NCBI GenBank assembly: GCA_023213395.1
Contig: CM041465.1
Location: 164,865,741 to 164,929,740 of the forward strand
Source: Cycas panzhihuaensis
Lineage: Eukaryota; Cycadophyta
Length of the DNA: 64,000 bases
Reading direction: 5' to 3'
In this document: positions 1 through 11,372 of the stretch, piece after piece
Layout of the letters: every line of letters begins with the position of its first letter
Numbering within the stretch: position 1 is the stretch's first letter
The notes under the pieces: model-generated
Database searches by the model: none
Told to the model about the DNA's origin: nothing
The model's input: only the letters and a program-made list of their open reading frames with translations
Program-made: the position numbers and the translations under genes

Positions 1-258
1 CAAGGAAAGTATGGTATGTCCATGCAAATCAACCCTACCTACCTTGTCCTAGTTTTAACTTGGCCAACTGTTGGATCTCCTCTATAGATCAAGGTTGGAC
101 CAACTCCTTAGCCTAGTCCTCCACCCCTCATCATTCCATTCAGTTGTTGGATATTTTAGTAAGATCATAACTGTTGGTTTCATTAGAAGGTGGAACTTAA
201 GCGACGAAAGCTTTAAGTCTCCAAGTTATCTGCTAGCTTCAAGCCTTACAACTTTAAC

Positions 259-1300
259 ATGGTTGCAATTAATATGCTCAATGCATGTACCATCAAATTA
301 ACAGGACAAGACAACTATCAAGAATAGAAAAGGATCACTCAAAATCTCTTGATAATGAATGAGTTTTGGGGTTATGTTTCTAGAAGGATACCTCGACCTG
401 TACTTGCTATGAATGATGGTGTAATTGCTCATCCTGATGATGCTCTTGTTGCTACTTGGGAAGCCAAAGATGAAATCGCTTTGGCATTCCTACATATGAT
501 TATTGATGTTCATGTAAATTAGAATATTGTGTGTGCAAAGACTTATAAGGAAGCATGGGACATTTTGTCCTCCTTGTATGAAAGGCGAGATGAAGCTCAC
601 ATATTGATGGTAAAAGCTAAATTGTATTCTATAAAAATTTGTTAAGCCTATGTCGGCTTTTCTTTCTTTCATCAAAGAGGTATGTAATGAATTGAATACA
701 TTAGGTAGTCCTGCCTCTAGAGATGAGCTTATAACAACAATTGTCAAAGCTTTGCCTAAGGACTACAATGGCTTTATTTCTCCCACTACACGAGATGGTT
801 CACTCAAATGAATGTCTTTCAATGAACTTGAAAGCTTGTTGCTTCAGGAGGAGCAAATTTACATCAAGGACAATGATGACGAATGATCCACCTCAGGCGC
901 ATTCACGGCCAAATCAAAGGCCAAGCAGAATCCCAAACCTACACTTTCAAAGCCGTTTGGGAACATGAACATTGGTTCCTCAAAGACCAATGTTGTTTGT
1001 CATTATTGTGGCAATGTTGGCCACATAGCACCTGGTTGTAGGAAGAAACAAGCAGATCTATAGCACATACGACAACAACAGCAATAGCCACGTCAGCAAA
1101 ATCAGAGACAGCAACAACCATGACAACAATTCCAACAACAGAGATTCCAGCAACAACAACAGCCGCAACCCCCTTGACCAAATCGAGGTGCCTATCGAGG
1201 AAGTCAAAGAGGAAGGGGGGGTTTTAGAGGTGGCAATCAACACCACTTCAATCAATTTGCAGATGAGGACAAACTGTTTTGTGCTTATCATTCATCCAAG
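259..1300 (+). pseudogene. gag: Cop-A gag (capsid/nucleocapsid), broken
   Basis: Gag is the structural protein that packages element RNA. The start ATG at 259 aligns with the gag starts of Cop-C (29985) and Cop-F (42346), which share the opening pattern of methionine, a short hydrophobic stretch, then NACTI and GQDNYQEW. The frame is cut at 325-327 where the Trp codon of QEW has become TAG. A further frameshift lies near 640, where an extra A sits in an A run. The C-terminal part has a complete CCHC zinc knuckle (C-X2-C-X4-H-X4-C, 998-1039) for RNA binding, followed by a Gln-rich low-complexity tail with stops. Confidence 0.88.
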
Positions 1301-1305
1301 GCTGA

Positions 1306-2700
1306 TCAAACTTGGATCATTGACTCTAAAACTACTCAACACATGACTGAGAGTGAAGAACTAGTTTGCGACATCAAGGAAGGAAAAGGTTAATCAGTGA
1401 CCTTCAGCAACAATGAATCTGTCAAGATTTCTGCCATAGGCACAATTGCTCCATCCCATTCTCCTTCCAATCCTTCCTCTACATTTCCCAATGGCAATGC
1501 CTATTTTATACCTTCCATGGGGAAGAGCTTGCTATCTGTTAACAAATTGGACAAGCAACAGATGAGAATTTTGTTCAAGAATGGAAAATGTGTAATAAGT
1601 GACAAAAATGACCAAGTAGTAGCTATTGGATATGAGGATCATGGCCTCTACAAATTGGATGCTAATAACATAATACTTGATTCTGCTTACTCTGGTTCCA
1701 TTGTCACTCAAACTTTGTCCAAGATGCAACTTTGGCATCAACGTCTAGGCCATTTGAGCTTAGACAATCTTAAGCAGATGGTGAACAAAAATATAGTACA
1801 TGGGCTTCCAAAGATGTATGGCACAAAATGTCTTTGTGAAGCATGCATAATGGGGACACAACATCACTTGCCTTTCCCTAAAGGCAAAGCTTGGCGTGCA
1901 CCATATCCTTTGCGATTAGTGCGATCGGTTGTGTGGACCTATGTCCACCGCATCCTTTGGAGGAGCTTTGTACTACATATCCTTCACTGACAATTTCTCC
2001 TATAAAGTTTGGGTTTACTTCATCAAGCATAAGTTTGAAGCATTTCAAAAGTTTAAAGAATTCAAGTTTGAAGCAGAGAACGAGTTTGGCCAATCCCTCA
2101 AAACACTAAGGACAGACAATGGAGGTGAATTTACCTCAAACGAATTCACCCAATTCTGCAAGGATAATGGCATTCGAAGACAACTTACTATTCCTCACAC
2201 TCCTCAACAAAATGGAGTCTCTGAAAAAATGAATAGAACTTTGGCTTACAAGGCCAAAGCAATGATGCATGCAAAAGGACTCACTCGAGCTTACTGGGCA
2301 GAAGCATTCCACACAGCTGCCTATGTGGCAAATCGAAGTCCAACAACAACAGTCACCGACATCATACTAGAGGAGGCATGGTCTGGCAAAAAACCAACTG
2401 TCAACCATTTGAGGACTTTTGGATGCACTACTTATATGCACATACCCGATCAACAAAGAACTAAATTAGACAAGCATAGTCTAAAGTACATCTTTGTAGG
2501 TTATGCCATTCATAGCAAAGCCTACAAGTTGTATGATTCCATTGGAAAGAAAATGCATCTCTCAAGAGATGTAATCTTTGTTGAAGAAGACCATAAGGAG
2601 TTGGATACAACATCCATCCAACCCTCCATTGACAAAGGCAAAATGATTATTGAGGCCTTCCTTCCCTCTCAATATTCAACTTCATGTATATCATCTACAC
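1306..2700 (+). pseudogene. pol: Cop-A protease and integrase, frameshifted
   Basis: The aspartic-protease motif at about 1313 reads WIIDSK where the family has WIIDSG, so the catalytic D-S-G triplet is altered. The gag-pre-integrase domain with the His/Cys zinc motif (LWHQRLGHLS, then CEACIMGTQH) runs from about 1730 to 1900. A one-base loss near 1930 destroys the first integrase aspartate (the HSDLCGP motif) and shifts the frame. The core then continues in another frame with RTDNGGEF (about 2112) and NGVSEKMNRT (about 2215), so the second Asp and the Glu of the DDE triad are still present. The family C-terminal motif GKKP and the FVGYA segment follow. Confidence 0.9.
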
Positions 2701-2859
2701 CTGCTGGACCATCCACATCATCAGACTTAGCTCCACTTGATCCTAGCACATCTTCTGTTGATCAACCACTTAAACCAAAAAATCTTGATGTTCAAGTCAC
2801 ATCAATCAAAAAGTTACCAAAATGGTATACTCAAACAGTGCAGGACGGCCAGATTGTTG

Positions 2860-4466
2860 AAGGAAAGCGTCCATCAAGATACAGGCAGCAAACCAATTTT
2901 GCACTTATGGCTGAAGGGCTATGTGTTGATGAGCCTTCCACCTTTGAGGAGGCTTCTAAAACTGAAAATTGGAAGGCTGCCATGGATGAAGAAATCCATT
3001 CTATTGAAAAGAATGGAACTTGGGATTTGGTCGAATTGCCTAAACACAAACAGGCAATCAGCTGCAAATGGATCTACAAGACCGAATTCCATTCTGATGG
3101 TACACTTAAGCACCTGAAGGCCCGCCTTGTGGCAAAAGGGTTCAAACAAAAGGAAGGCGTAGACTACGAGGAGACTTTTTCACCAGTGGCTAACATGAAT
3201 ACCATCAGACTCATCTTGGCCTTAGCAGCTCAATGCGAATGACCAGTTTTTCGGATGGACGTGAAGAGCGCCTTTCTCAATGGCAATCTTCAGGAGGAGG
3301 TATACTTGGAGCAACCTCCCGGTTACAAGGTACAAGGCAAGGAGCATTTAGTTTGTCACCTAAAAAAGGTATTGTATGGCTTGAAACAAGCTCCAAGAGC
3401 ATGGTACTCAAAGATTGATGATTACTATTTGAGACATGGGTTTCATCAATCTACTTCAGATCCTAACTTGTACATCAAAGTTGGAAAAGACCATGTCATT
3501 TTCATTGTCTTGTATGTAGATGACTTAGTGATCACTGGCAATGACACTAAGATGATACAAATTCTCCAGAATGACTTGAAGAGGAGTTTTGAGATGACAA
3601 ATCTTGGACTTCTCCATTATTTCTTAGGCTTTGAGGTATGGCAACAGCCAGACTATATCTTCATCTCCCAAGCCAAATATTCTTGGGACATTTTGCAGCG
3701 ATTCAAGATGCACGATTGCAAATCAGCGCCTACACCCATGGAAAATGGCACAAAGCTTACTCTCAATGAGGAAGCTGAACCAACAGATCCCACACTTTAT
3801 CAACAGTTAATTGGGAGTCTCATTTATCTCACCGACACTCGCCCTGACATCTCACTTGCAGTTGGGATTTGCTCTAGATACATGTCTCAACCCAATCAAA
3901 AACATTAGAATGCAGCTAAACACATACTTAAATACATCAAATGCACATTGCAGCATGGCCTTTAGTATGCACATGATGAGAACTTCACTCTAGAAGGGTT
4001 CTCAGATTCTGATTGGGCAGGTTGCCACGATAGCAGGAGATCAACCTCGACTTACTGTTTTACCCTTGGTTCAACAGTTATTTCGTGGAGTTGCAAGAAG
4101 CAACCCAATGTTACCTTGTCTTCCACCAATGCAGAGTACAAAGTTGCAGTCAGTGCAGCTTGTGAAGCTATCTAGCTACGACGGATTCTTGGAGAGCTTG
4201 GACTTGAGCAAGATCATCCCACTAGGATTTATTGCGACAATCAAAGTGTGCTCAAGTAGGCCAAGAATCCTGTCTTTCATGCAAGGACCAAACATATTGA
4301 GGTTCATCATCACTTCATCAGAGAGCATGTGCAAAGTGGTGAGATCAACCTTCAGTATAGCCCGATAGAACAACAGACAGCAGATATCTTTACCAAGCCA
4401 CTTGGTAGAGAAAAATTTGTAAAATTTAAAGATGGTCTAGGGGTTCAACTTAACATTGTAAATACT
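2860..4466 (+). pseudogene. pol: Cop-A reverse transcriptase and RNase H, broken
   Basis: This is the copia-type RT, which copies element RNA into DNA. The fingers segment [15 protein letters not shown] starts near 3018. GVDYEETFSPVA and [10 protein letters not shown] are separated by a stop at 3241 (TGG to TGA). The polymerase active site YVDD is intact at 3512-3523. Connection motifs SLIYLTDTRPDIS and SRYMSQPNQ follow, then a stop at 3907 in place of the Trp of the next motif. RNase H runs from about 3990 to 4440 (SDSDWAG-like, ISWSCKKQ, HIEVHHHFIREHV, ADIFTKPL). It contains further stops and ends just before the polypurine tract. Confidence 0.92.
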
Positions 4467-4474
4467 AAGGGGGG
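4467..4474 (+). other. Cop-A polypurine tract
   Basis: AAGGGGGG lies immediately 5' of the LTR. It is the usual RNase-H-resistant primer for plus-strand DNA synthesis. The same tract occurs in Cop-F (46533-46540) and, reversed, in Cop-B (11364-11372). Confidence 0.85.
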
Positions 4475-5025
4475 TGTTAAACCTTATGTTTACATGTTAA
4501 GCCTATGTACTTTATCTTTTATGTAATATTTATACTTTTGTACTTTAGGGGTGACTTATCACTTAAGTGATAAAGTGCACACCCACATTCTTTCCTAGTG
4601 ACACAACATTGTCACTAAAGGGTCAAATGGACCCCCATGCACTTTTGCTCACTTGAGAGCCCTAAAAGGATACATGTCCTACATGCAAGGCATGTACCTT
4701 GGATGTTTGACACTTGTCAAACATCCAATGCCTTAGGTCTCTCCTTTCACTCTATATATTAAGACCTCTCCTCATTGTTCTCATATAGAGTTGGAGTTGT
4801 ATTGTTATGTTGCCAGTTTGTTAATCAAACTACTATTCATTTGGAGGTTGGACCAATTCCAACTCCTCATCTTTGGTATCATTTTTTGCGCTTTCTCTTC
4901 ATGCTTGATCTTGCTCATGTTTGATCTCATAGTTTCATTCTTAGTCTAGTTTATTTGCTTTCTAGAACTAGAGTGAAGATAGCTTCTAGATCTTGGGATT
5001 ATAAGGCCATTTGGCCATTTCTACA
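4475..5025 (+). repeat. Cop-A 3' LTR (551 bp)
   Basis: It begins TGTTAAACC directly after the polypurine tract and ends TACA. The same sequence with substitutions forms both LTRs of Cop-F and, reversed, of Cop-B. A TATA-like CTATATATTAAGACC lies about 270 bp in. U3 carries three dyad symmetries, described separately. The 5' LTR is outside the window, so no insertion age can be read. Confidence 0.92.
4556..4728 (+). promoter_or_regulatory. Cop-A U3 dyad-symmetry cluster
   Basis: Three inverted repeats lie upstream of the TATA-like box. The first is the perfect palindrome TTATCACTTAAGTGATAA (4556-4573). The second has arms TAGTGACA and TGTCACTA around a 6-nt loop (4596-4617). The third has 14-bp arms TTGGATGTTTGACA and TGTCAAACATCCAA separated by 2 nt (4699-4728). 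All three recur in Cop-B and Cop-F, and in part in Cop-C. The third contains two facing TTGAC cores, the core of the WRKY-bound W-box. That protein assignment is inference. Confidence 0.6.
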
Positions 5026-6553
5026 ACTACATAAGGGTTTATACCCCTAGTTAGGAAATCTGTTGCAAAAATCAACCGTCTATTTTGTGTGCGAGATTTG
5101 TACCTACTTAATTTTGCTCCATTGTGACTGGCTTTGCGTGCAGGAGAAGGAGCAATCCTTGGCAAGAGGTCGCCTGTAGAGAGAGAGGAGAGGGACAACT
5201 GTCTGTAGAATCTACCCATAATGAGAGAATCTCACGACGTCTGTAGATTTTGCATGCCTACAAATTTCTCTGTAGTTGTTGCTGAAGTCTGGAGACTGCA
5301 GGAGAGGCAACCGGTTGCTGAACCAAAAGAAGAATTGGAGAAAGAAGACCATCTCTTGTCTAAAGATTCTGTCTGTGTAAACTATTTATGTCAAAATCTG
5401 CCATCGAAGCCGAATAGTGAAAGGAGAAAATAGTCTGTTTCATGTCCATGGAGATAAAATATTTCACCAAGTGAAAATCTTAAGACAAAAGCCATAACCT
5501 GTGCCAGATTTGTGGAGAAACATAGACCGTAGAGGAGGACGTTATTCACTAAGAAAAGTGAGAATCAATTGAAGTCTGTAAAGAATCTACGTAGGTGCTT
5601 GTATGAAGGGTTGCCCGACCTTTGTTAATAGCTATCTGAACTCTGTATGAAGAAAGTGGAACCACATGATAGGAAAGAAATGTTGCTAAGATAATGGAGG
5701 CATAAAGCCTCAGCGGGGTTGCAGCAGGAGATCCCTGCTTCAACACTCACACCTGTCTGCAGGATGAAACCCTAGCTAGCTAATTGATAGGAGATGGGCT
5801 GCAAATCCGTGGAAATTTGTGGAGAAAAAATCTTGATTGAAGACTGGATGTGGCATTTAATCTCACAGTCTCTCAAGAGTGCAAACGTGAGAAAAGGCTG
5901 TTTGCTTGGAACAACCCTATGGACGCCTAAAATTTCATGAAGGAAATTAAAAATCACCACCCATATATGATAACATGTCTACATAAATTTGTACTTGCCT
6001 CATGCCCAAGTAACCGTTGCAATCACTTGAATTTTAGAGATCAATCGAAGTTGCAGCTTGATGAAGAATTCTTCATGCGCAGGTGAAATATTCAGCGACT
6101 GATATTATTTTTCAATGATTCAAGATAAATTTAATAGATTAGGAACTCCATTTGGAATCCGCAAACATCAAAGTTATCAAGGCTGATTTAATTATTTTTG
6201 CAAGATCAAATTTGAATTCAACAATATTGGATTATGATCTGAAGTCTGCTAGCCCTCTAGTGGTTAAGCCCTCGAGTCTTATGGAACCTTAATGTGACCA
6301 GTTGTTAATCTTCTAAAGGGGCTCATCTCTTATTGACATCAATTTGTTTTTCATAAAAGGGTGTTTGCACGTTTTTCTTCATATCTTTGTATCCAGGCAT
6401 CTGTTTTGCAAACTCTCTAAATCGTATTTTAGAGACGGTTATTTTGGCATATAATTTAAAGGAATTTGCTATTGATTTGATAAGAGTTATTTCAGCTTGA
6501 AGTGCATGCATGAATTCTATGTGATGTACTTTTGATTAACTCATTCTTACATC
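5026..6553. other. Unassigned DNA between Cop-A and the gag-like frame
   Basis: No domain, LTR pair or primer-binding site is recognisable, and open frames are short. The last roughly 60 bp before 6554 resemble the sequence just before the gag-like ORF of NA-G (shared ATAAGAGTTAT and a following spacer). At least that end is therefore probably the leader of a related non-autonomous element. Cop-A inserted at its left end. Confidence 0.5.
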
Positions 6554-7757
6554 ATGGAGTTGGATGACATCATCGTTTTTGTGCCTGAAAGAAATGAGTA
6601 TTGGTTAACAGATTTTCCTATTCCCTTACCTAAGTACACCGAAGCAAATTTTCGATATTGGACAATTAAAATGCAAAGTATATTTATGGGCAAAGCGTTA
6701 TGGAAAGCCATCATTAATAGTGTTGCCTTAATTGATATAGAAGGGGAAGAAAATTTTAGGAAAATGAATAGAATAACAATTGATGTTATGCTTGTTGCAT
6801 TTGATAAAGATAATCTTCCTTCTTTCTACCAATTTCTCATTCATGCAATTCATAATGTTGGTACTACCAAAAAGGCCTAGAATCTTTTGAAGGATGTGTA
6901 TGAAAAGAGTCCTCAAGAGGTGCAAGAGGTTCTTGGAAAGGCAAACAAAATTGTTGATGGTTGTAATATAGGTAAAGAGGATGATGAAGACAATACTGAT
7001 GACATAGGTGATAAGGTATGTCAAGAAACTGATGAGACTACTGATGAATGTAAAGAGACTACAATTGAGTATGTTGTTGAATCTGATGAGATCATTGAGC
7101 ACGTTGAGATTGATTAACCGATTACTAATGATTGTGATCAAGAAATAGAAGTTTCTCTATATGACCCTTTTATTTTAGGGGAGGAAGAATCCGAATCTAA
7201 TTGTCCTGTTGAAGATAAATCTATTGATTCAAATTCAATCCCTTGTTTGACTAGTGATTCAAATTGAAATTATTCACAAGTTGGCAAAGACTCTACTCTA
7301 AAGAATGAAGGAATTGTTGTTGGATATGCAAGCCAAAAGGAAGAACTCATACAGGATGTTGATGCTTATTTTTCAAATGTTTCAAGTGATGTCGATTCCT
7401 CTTTTGATGTCTTATCTTCAAATTTTGATATTGGCTTAATAGATGTTGATTATTCACATGTTGAAGAAAATGAAGGCAAATAGGTGATGATTGAAACAAT
7501 GATTGAAGACATGCTTGATATACACTTCAAATTTCAGGATGCCTTTGATGATTACCTATAGGATTACTTACAGGATCTACATCAAGCTCAAGTTGGACCA
7601 ACTATGATTTACTATACCTTTTGTATGATGAAAGATTCAATGTTGCGCATCTGGATGAAGAAAGTCAAGTTCAAAGACCATTATTCTCAAAGACTACTAC
7701 AAGGACATCATTTTAAGAATGAAGATGAAAATGGGCAGACGAAGAGAGATCCATGAA
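6554..7757 (+). pseudogene. Gag-like frame with acidic tail, no pol
   Basis: One frame runs from ATG 6554 to about 7757 and is interrupted only by stops at 6878 (TAG), 7115 (TAA), 7265 (TGA), 7481 (TAG), 7558 (TAG) and 7755 (TGA), with no frameshift. Residues 1-125 look like a copia Gag of the UBN2/DUF4219 type: PLPKYTEANFRYWTIKMQS, then KAxNLLKDVYEKS, which parallels the common KEAWDTLSSLYE motif. The next 200 or so codons are rich in Asp, Glu and Ser. The N-terminal 108 residues match the ORF at 61512 in NA-G (shared IVFVPE, NEYWL, PLPKY, NFR-W). No RT, integrase or protease follows. Function beyond Gag-like is unknown. Confidence 0.6.
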
Positions 7758-10700
7758 CAACTAAAAGAGATGGCAAGAAGAGAAATATGACAAATAAGAA
7801 GAAAGAAGGTAGTCATTGCCCTCAAAGTTTATGATCCTCATAATGGATGGCAATCATACTCACTTTACTTGCTTATTGTCCTCAACTTGTAGAGCTCTAA
7901 ATGAGAGTTCTTTGGTGTTTCATTGTATGGGTTAGGTTCCTTAGGTCAGTGTTATTCCTCAACAATTAGGATCAGCTAAACGTAGTTGTTTTTATGCTTT
8001 TGGAAAAGGGGAGATTATTTTACATGTAGGTTTGACAAACTAAACCCAGTCAACCTCAAGTGTAGTCAAGGTATGATGTAGTGATGCAAAGCATGTTCTT
8101 ACTAACCCAATTTCAAGGATAGTGTGACTAACATGAACCCACACACCATATGAGTGGGGTGTGGGTTTAGCACACCCAAGGGTGTCAAATCCACAACTAT
8201 GCAACATAACCTATGACACAATTGAAATTTATAATAGTGCATTCCAAAGTAGTTAAAGGATTTTGGGATGTTTAACATAAATGCCCATATATTCAAAAAA
8301 TCTAAGCCAAAATTTGGTGCATTTGTAGCCATCTAAAAGAAGACTACAAAAGGAAAGTAACTAGATTATATCCATCAAAGCATTTTCACATACAAGCAAA
8401 GTACCTCAATCACTTCTAAGTATTTTAAGGGTGCCAACACAAAAATCCTCTTGTACAACTCCAAATGTGGGTTGTTTGGGTTGATGAACATCAAAAACTA
8501 TAGAAACAATCATAGTCATTGATCTCTTTTCCCATGACCTTAATAGGATACATGATTATGTAGTTTACATAGCCTCCTACAAGGATCTTCTAAAAGTATC
8601 AAGAACATCCATAATGCATTCCTCTATGAAAATGCTTACAACATTCTCAAACTAACCTATAGTGGTAGTTGATTTAACTTAGTTACATGACATACAATAG
8701 ACTATGAGGACCAACAAGATATCCAAAAACAAGGAGTCTTATATGTGAACCTTAACATTGACATTGAAATGTCAATTTGCAAAAAGTAAAGAATTTAGTT
8801 AGTCATGTCTTTAGCAATGACAAGAGTAGCAAAGAAAATGCCAAAGACTCGGTAAGAAGCATACAAGAGAAGCCATAAAACATAAATTTGTGGGGCATTA
8901 AAGGCCAGTATCATTGAAGTGTTAGCAAAGCAAGAGATCAAACTCCATATAAGTACATTTATGATATTGCACGCGTTATATTCAACCAATTCATCAAACA
9001 TAAATCTAATTTACTGCTAAGTGCCAAGAAATCTATTCATACATCTTAGAAATGTTACAAAGCGACAAAATCTAGTCATCCATGATTGATTTCTTGAAGC
9101 ACAAGGAAACTTTGTAAGTACATCTATCAAAGCGGAGAATTTGGCATCCATAAGTTCGAAGTTATCTTAATATTGAGTTCCCAACTAAGTAAGCACCATT
9201 CCTTAAAATAAATACACAATCCTAACATGTTGTTTTCCTTTTGATGCCATTCACATGATCCATTACCTAAACAAACCTATAAGTTTGAGTTTTGAAGGTT
9301 TCATGGATGGCGTTCCATAGCCATGGCATGTACTTAAGAGCTCCCTTCTATAACTAGATGTGTAGAGAAATTTTGATTGAAATTTTTGCAACCAACAATA
9401 GCCAGAACAATGATTTTCCATCTATAATCGTTACTTGGTGGCAAAGTGTGTCATTTCGATCTTTAGATAGCAATTATCCATTGTTTTTCAATAAGAAACA
9501 TCTATCACTTATAGCATGGTAGTAAATTTACATTATATACTTTTGCAATCATAGGGAAAATAATTATTTATTTCACAGTCATCTATGCTACACACCTAAG
9601 GGTTACAACAAAACATTATGTGCACAAGTTTATGAGAGTTATATACCATGCAATTGTAAGCAACATCACACATTTGGTTTCCCAATGTTGATAATTCCCA
9701 GTCTAAGACACCAATTACTCGATCCTACAAAACAATAATAAGCAATAAGAATTAAACAAATAATTAGTAAGTGCAAATAAAGTTTATGCTTTCTAAGCCT
9801 ACCTATAGAAAGAAAGAAAGTGGTGTCATCTTTCTAACCTCTACATCACAATCTCTATTCAAATGAAGCAATCTAACAATGTATATCAATTAAGAGAAAA
9901 AATAGCCTTCATATGTTTCTCCCCCATTTGTCTAAGCAAGAGAGAGACCGCAAAAACAAAGGAAGAAAGCTCAATCTAGAATACTGATGTACAAATAATA
10001 AAGTGGCCAACAAGACAAAAGCTCATATGAATTTCTATGTGGCTTCCTCATGTTAAAAGCCAACTCCAAGATTTGCAAGATTAGGCGAAAGTGAAAAGAA
10101 AGAAATGCAAATGCAATACATATCTCAACAACCACTTGTGTTTGCACTAAACATGCATGGGAAGTGTAGAAGACATTCAAACAATATACATAAAGGAATC
10201 TATGGAATAGGTGGCACTAATAAAATGATGCATATTAATTAACAAGACCTCCTAGAACAAACAAATGCAATACATATCAATACCTATAATCATAATAATA
10301 AAAATAAGGAACCATAATACTAATTATGATAGTCCACACACAATTGCATGCTATTAAATTTGTAGCCACTTTTATTGAAACAAAATTACAACAAAATTGG
10401 GGACATTAAACACAAAAAAACTTCATACTTTTGTACAATGGCTTGGATCAAAAACAAATACTTCATGGTACAAGTCAAAAACAAGTAGTGCTAAATGTCT
10501 ATTAAGAGTCATATACTTAAGAGAATATCAATTATTGACCCTAAGTTAAAGATCTAGGGATAAGGCTAAATGAGAAAGTATTGACATCCAAGCTTGGGGT
10601 GAAGAATCCTCTTGAAATAGAGAGATTATTTTGCTTGTATCTTGCATTTACGATTTTGAATAAATTAAATCATGTTTGGAACCTTGTAGTATAGTGTAAA

Positions 10701-10782
10701 ATTTCTTGCTAGCTTCAAAACAAGAGATAATGGTCCACAAGGTGATACCATAAAAGAATGTTGGCAACTTTAATTTTGTGTT
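7758..10782. other. AT-rich DNA with no recognisable gene
   Basis: Only short frames on both strands, with no matched domain. An A/G-rich run GGAAAAGGGGAGA near 8002-8014 could be the polypurine tract of the element that owns the 6554 frame, but no LTR start follows it. The longest minus-strand frames (about 76 and 68 codons at 8102-8332 and 8795-9001) are hydrophobic and not recognised. Confidence 0.5.
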
Positions 10783-10787
10783 GTACT

Positions 10788-11363
10788 TGTTGACAATGGG
10801 CATTAGGCCACATTGATCCCAAGATCATAAATATAATCACAATACAATAAATGCATGAAAGCATGAGAGCATAAAAGCATAAACTGAAATATAGGAGCAA
10901 GAGAAAATGATACCCAATATGTGGAGTTGGAATTGGTCCAACCTCCCAAGAAGAAAAACGACTTGATTAGCAACCGATAGCATAACAATACAACTCCAAG
11001 TCTCCATATGAGACAATGAGAAGAGGTCTCATTATATAGAGTGAAATGAAAGACCTAAGGCCTTGGATGTTTGACAAGTGTCAAACATCCAAGATACATC
11101 ACATGGATCATGAGCAAAAGTGCTTGGATCCTCACCTAAGGCCTTGGATGTTTGACAAGTGTCAAACATCCAAGATACATCACTGGAATATTCAAACAAG
11201 TGCATGAGGGTCCATTGACCCTTTGTGACAACGTTGTGTCACTAGAAAGAATGTGGGTGTGCACTTTATCACTTAAGTGATAAGTCACCCCTAAAGTATA
11301 AAGTGCATATATTACATGAAAATAAATGTACATTCACTTAACATTTAAACATAAGGTTTAACA
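10788..11363 (-). repeat. Cop-B 3' LTR (576 bp)
   Basis: Read on the minus strand it starts TGTTAAACC at 11363 and ends GTCAACA at 10788. It is followed on the plus strand by the reversed polypurine tract (11364-11372). It contains two copies of an 81-bp block, each with the long dyad (11063-11092 and 11144-11173), where Cop-A and Cop-F have one. A TATA-like box (ATATAATGAGACC on the minus strand) lies near 11025-11040. Confidence 0.95.
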
Positions 11364-11372
11364 CCCCCCCTT

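Larger units (their letters stand above)
1..5025 (+). mobile_element. Cop-A: Ty1/copia LTR retrotransposon, 5' end outside window
   Basis: The domain order is gag, protease, integrase, reverse transcriptase, RNase H, which is the copia order. It is followed by a polypurine tract and a 3' LTR. The window opens inside the untranslated leader: positions 1-258 match the pre-gag leader of Cop-F (about 42090-42345), so the 5' LTR and primer-binding site lie to the left. The five bases after the LTR are ACTAC (5026-5030), the expected target duplication, whose partner is out of view. The gag-pol is broken by in-frame stops and at least two frameshifts, so this copy cannot be autonomous. It belongs to the same family as Cop-B, Cop-C and Cop-F. 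Confidence 0.93.

Noticed and set aside
939-1291. Val- and Leu-rich minus-strand frames
   Set aside because: They are antisense to the Gln-codon (CAA/CAG) repeats of gag, which read as Leu/Val on the other strand.
7140-7757. Host acidic protein gene downstream of 6554
   Set aside because: It is in phase with the gag-like frame and separated from it only by stop codons, so it is the same decayed frame.
8102-9001. Membrane protein genes on the minus strand
   Set aside because: Two short hydrophobic frames in AT-rich DNA without promoter, homology or continuity. Chance translation of A/T-rich sequence is the simpler explanation.
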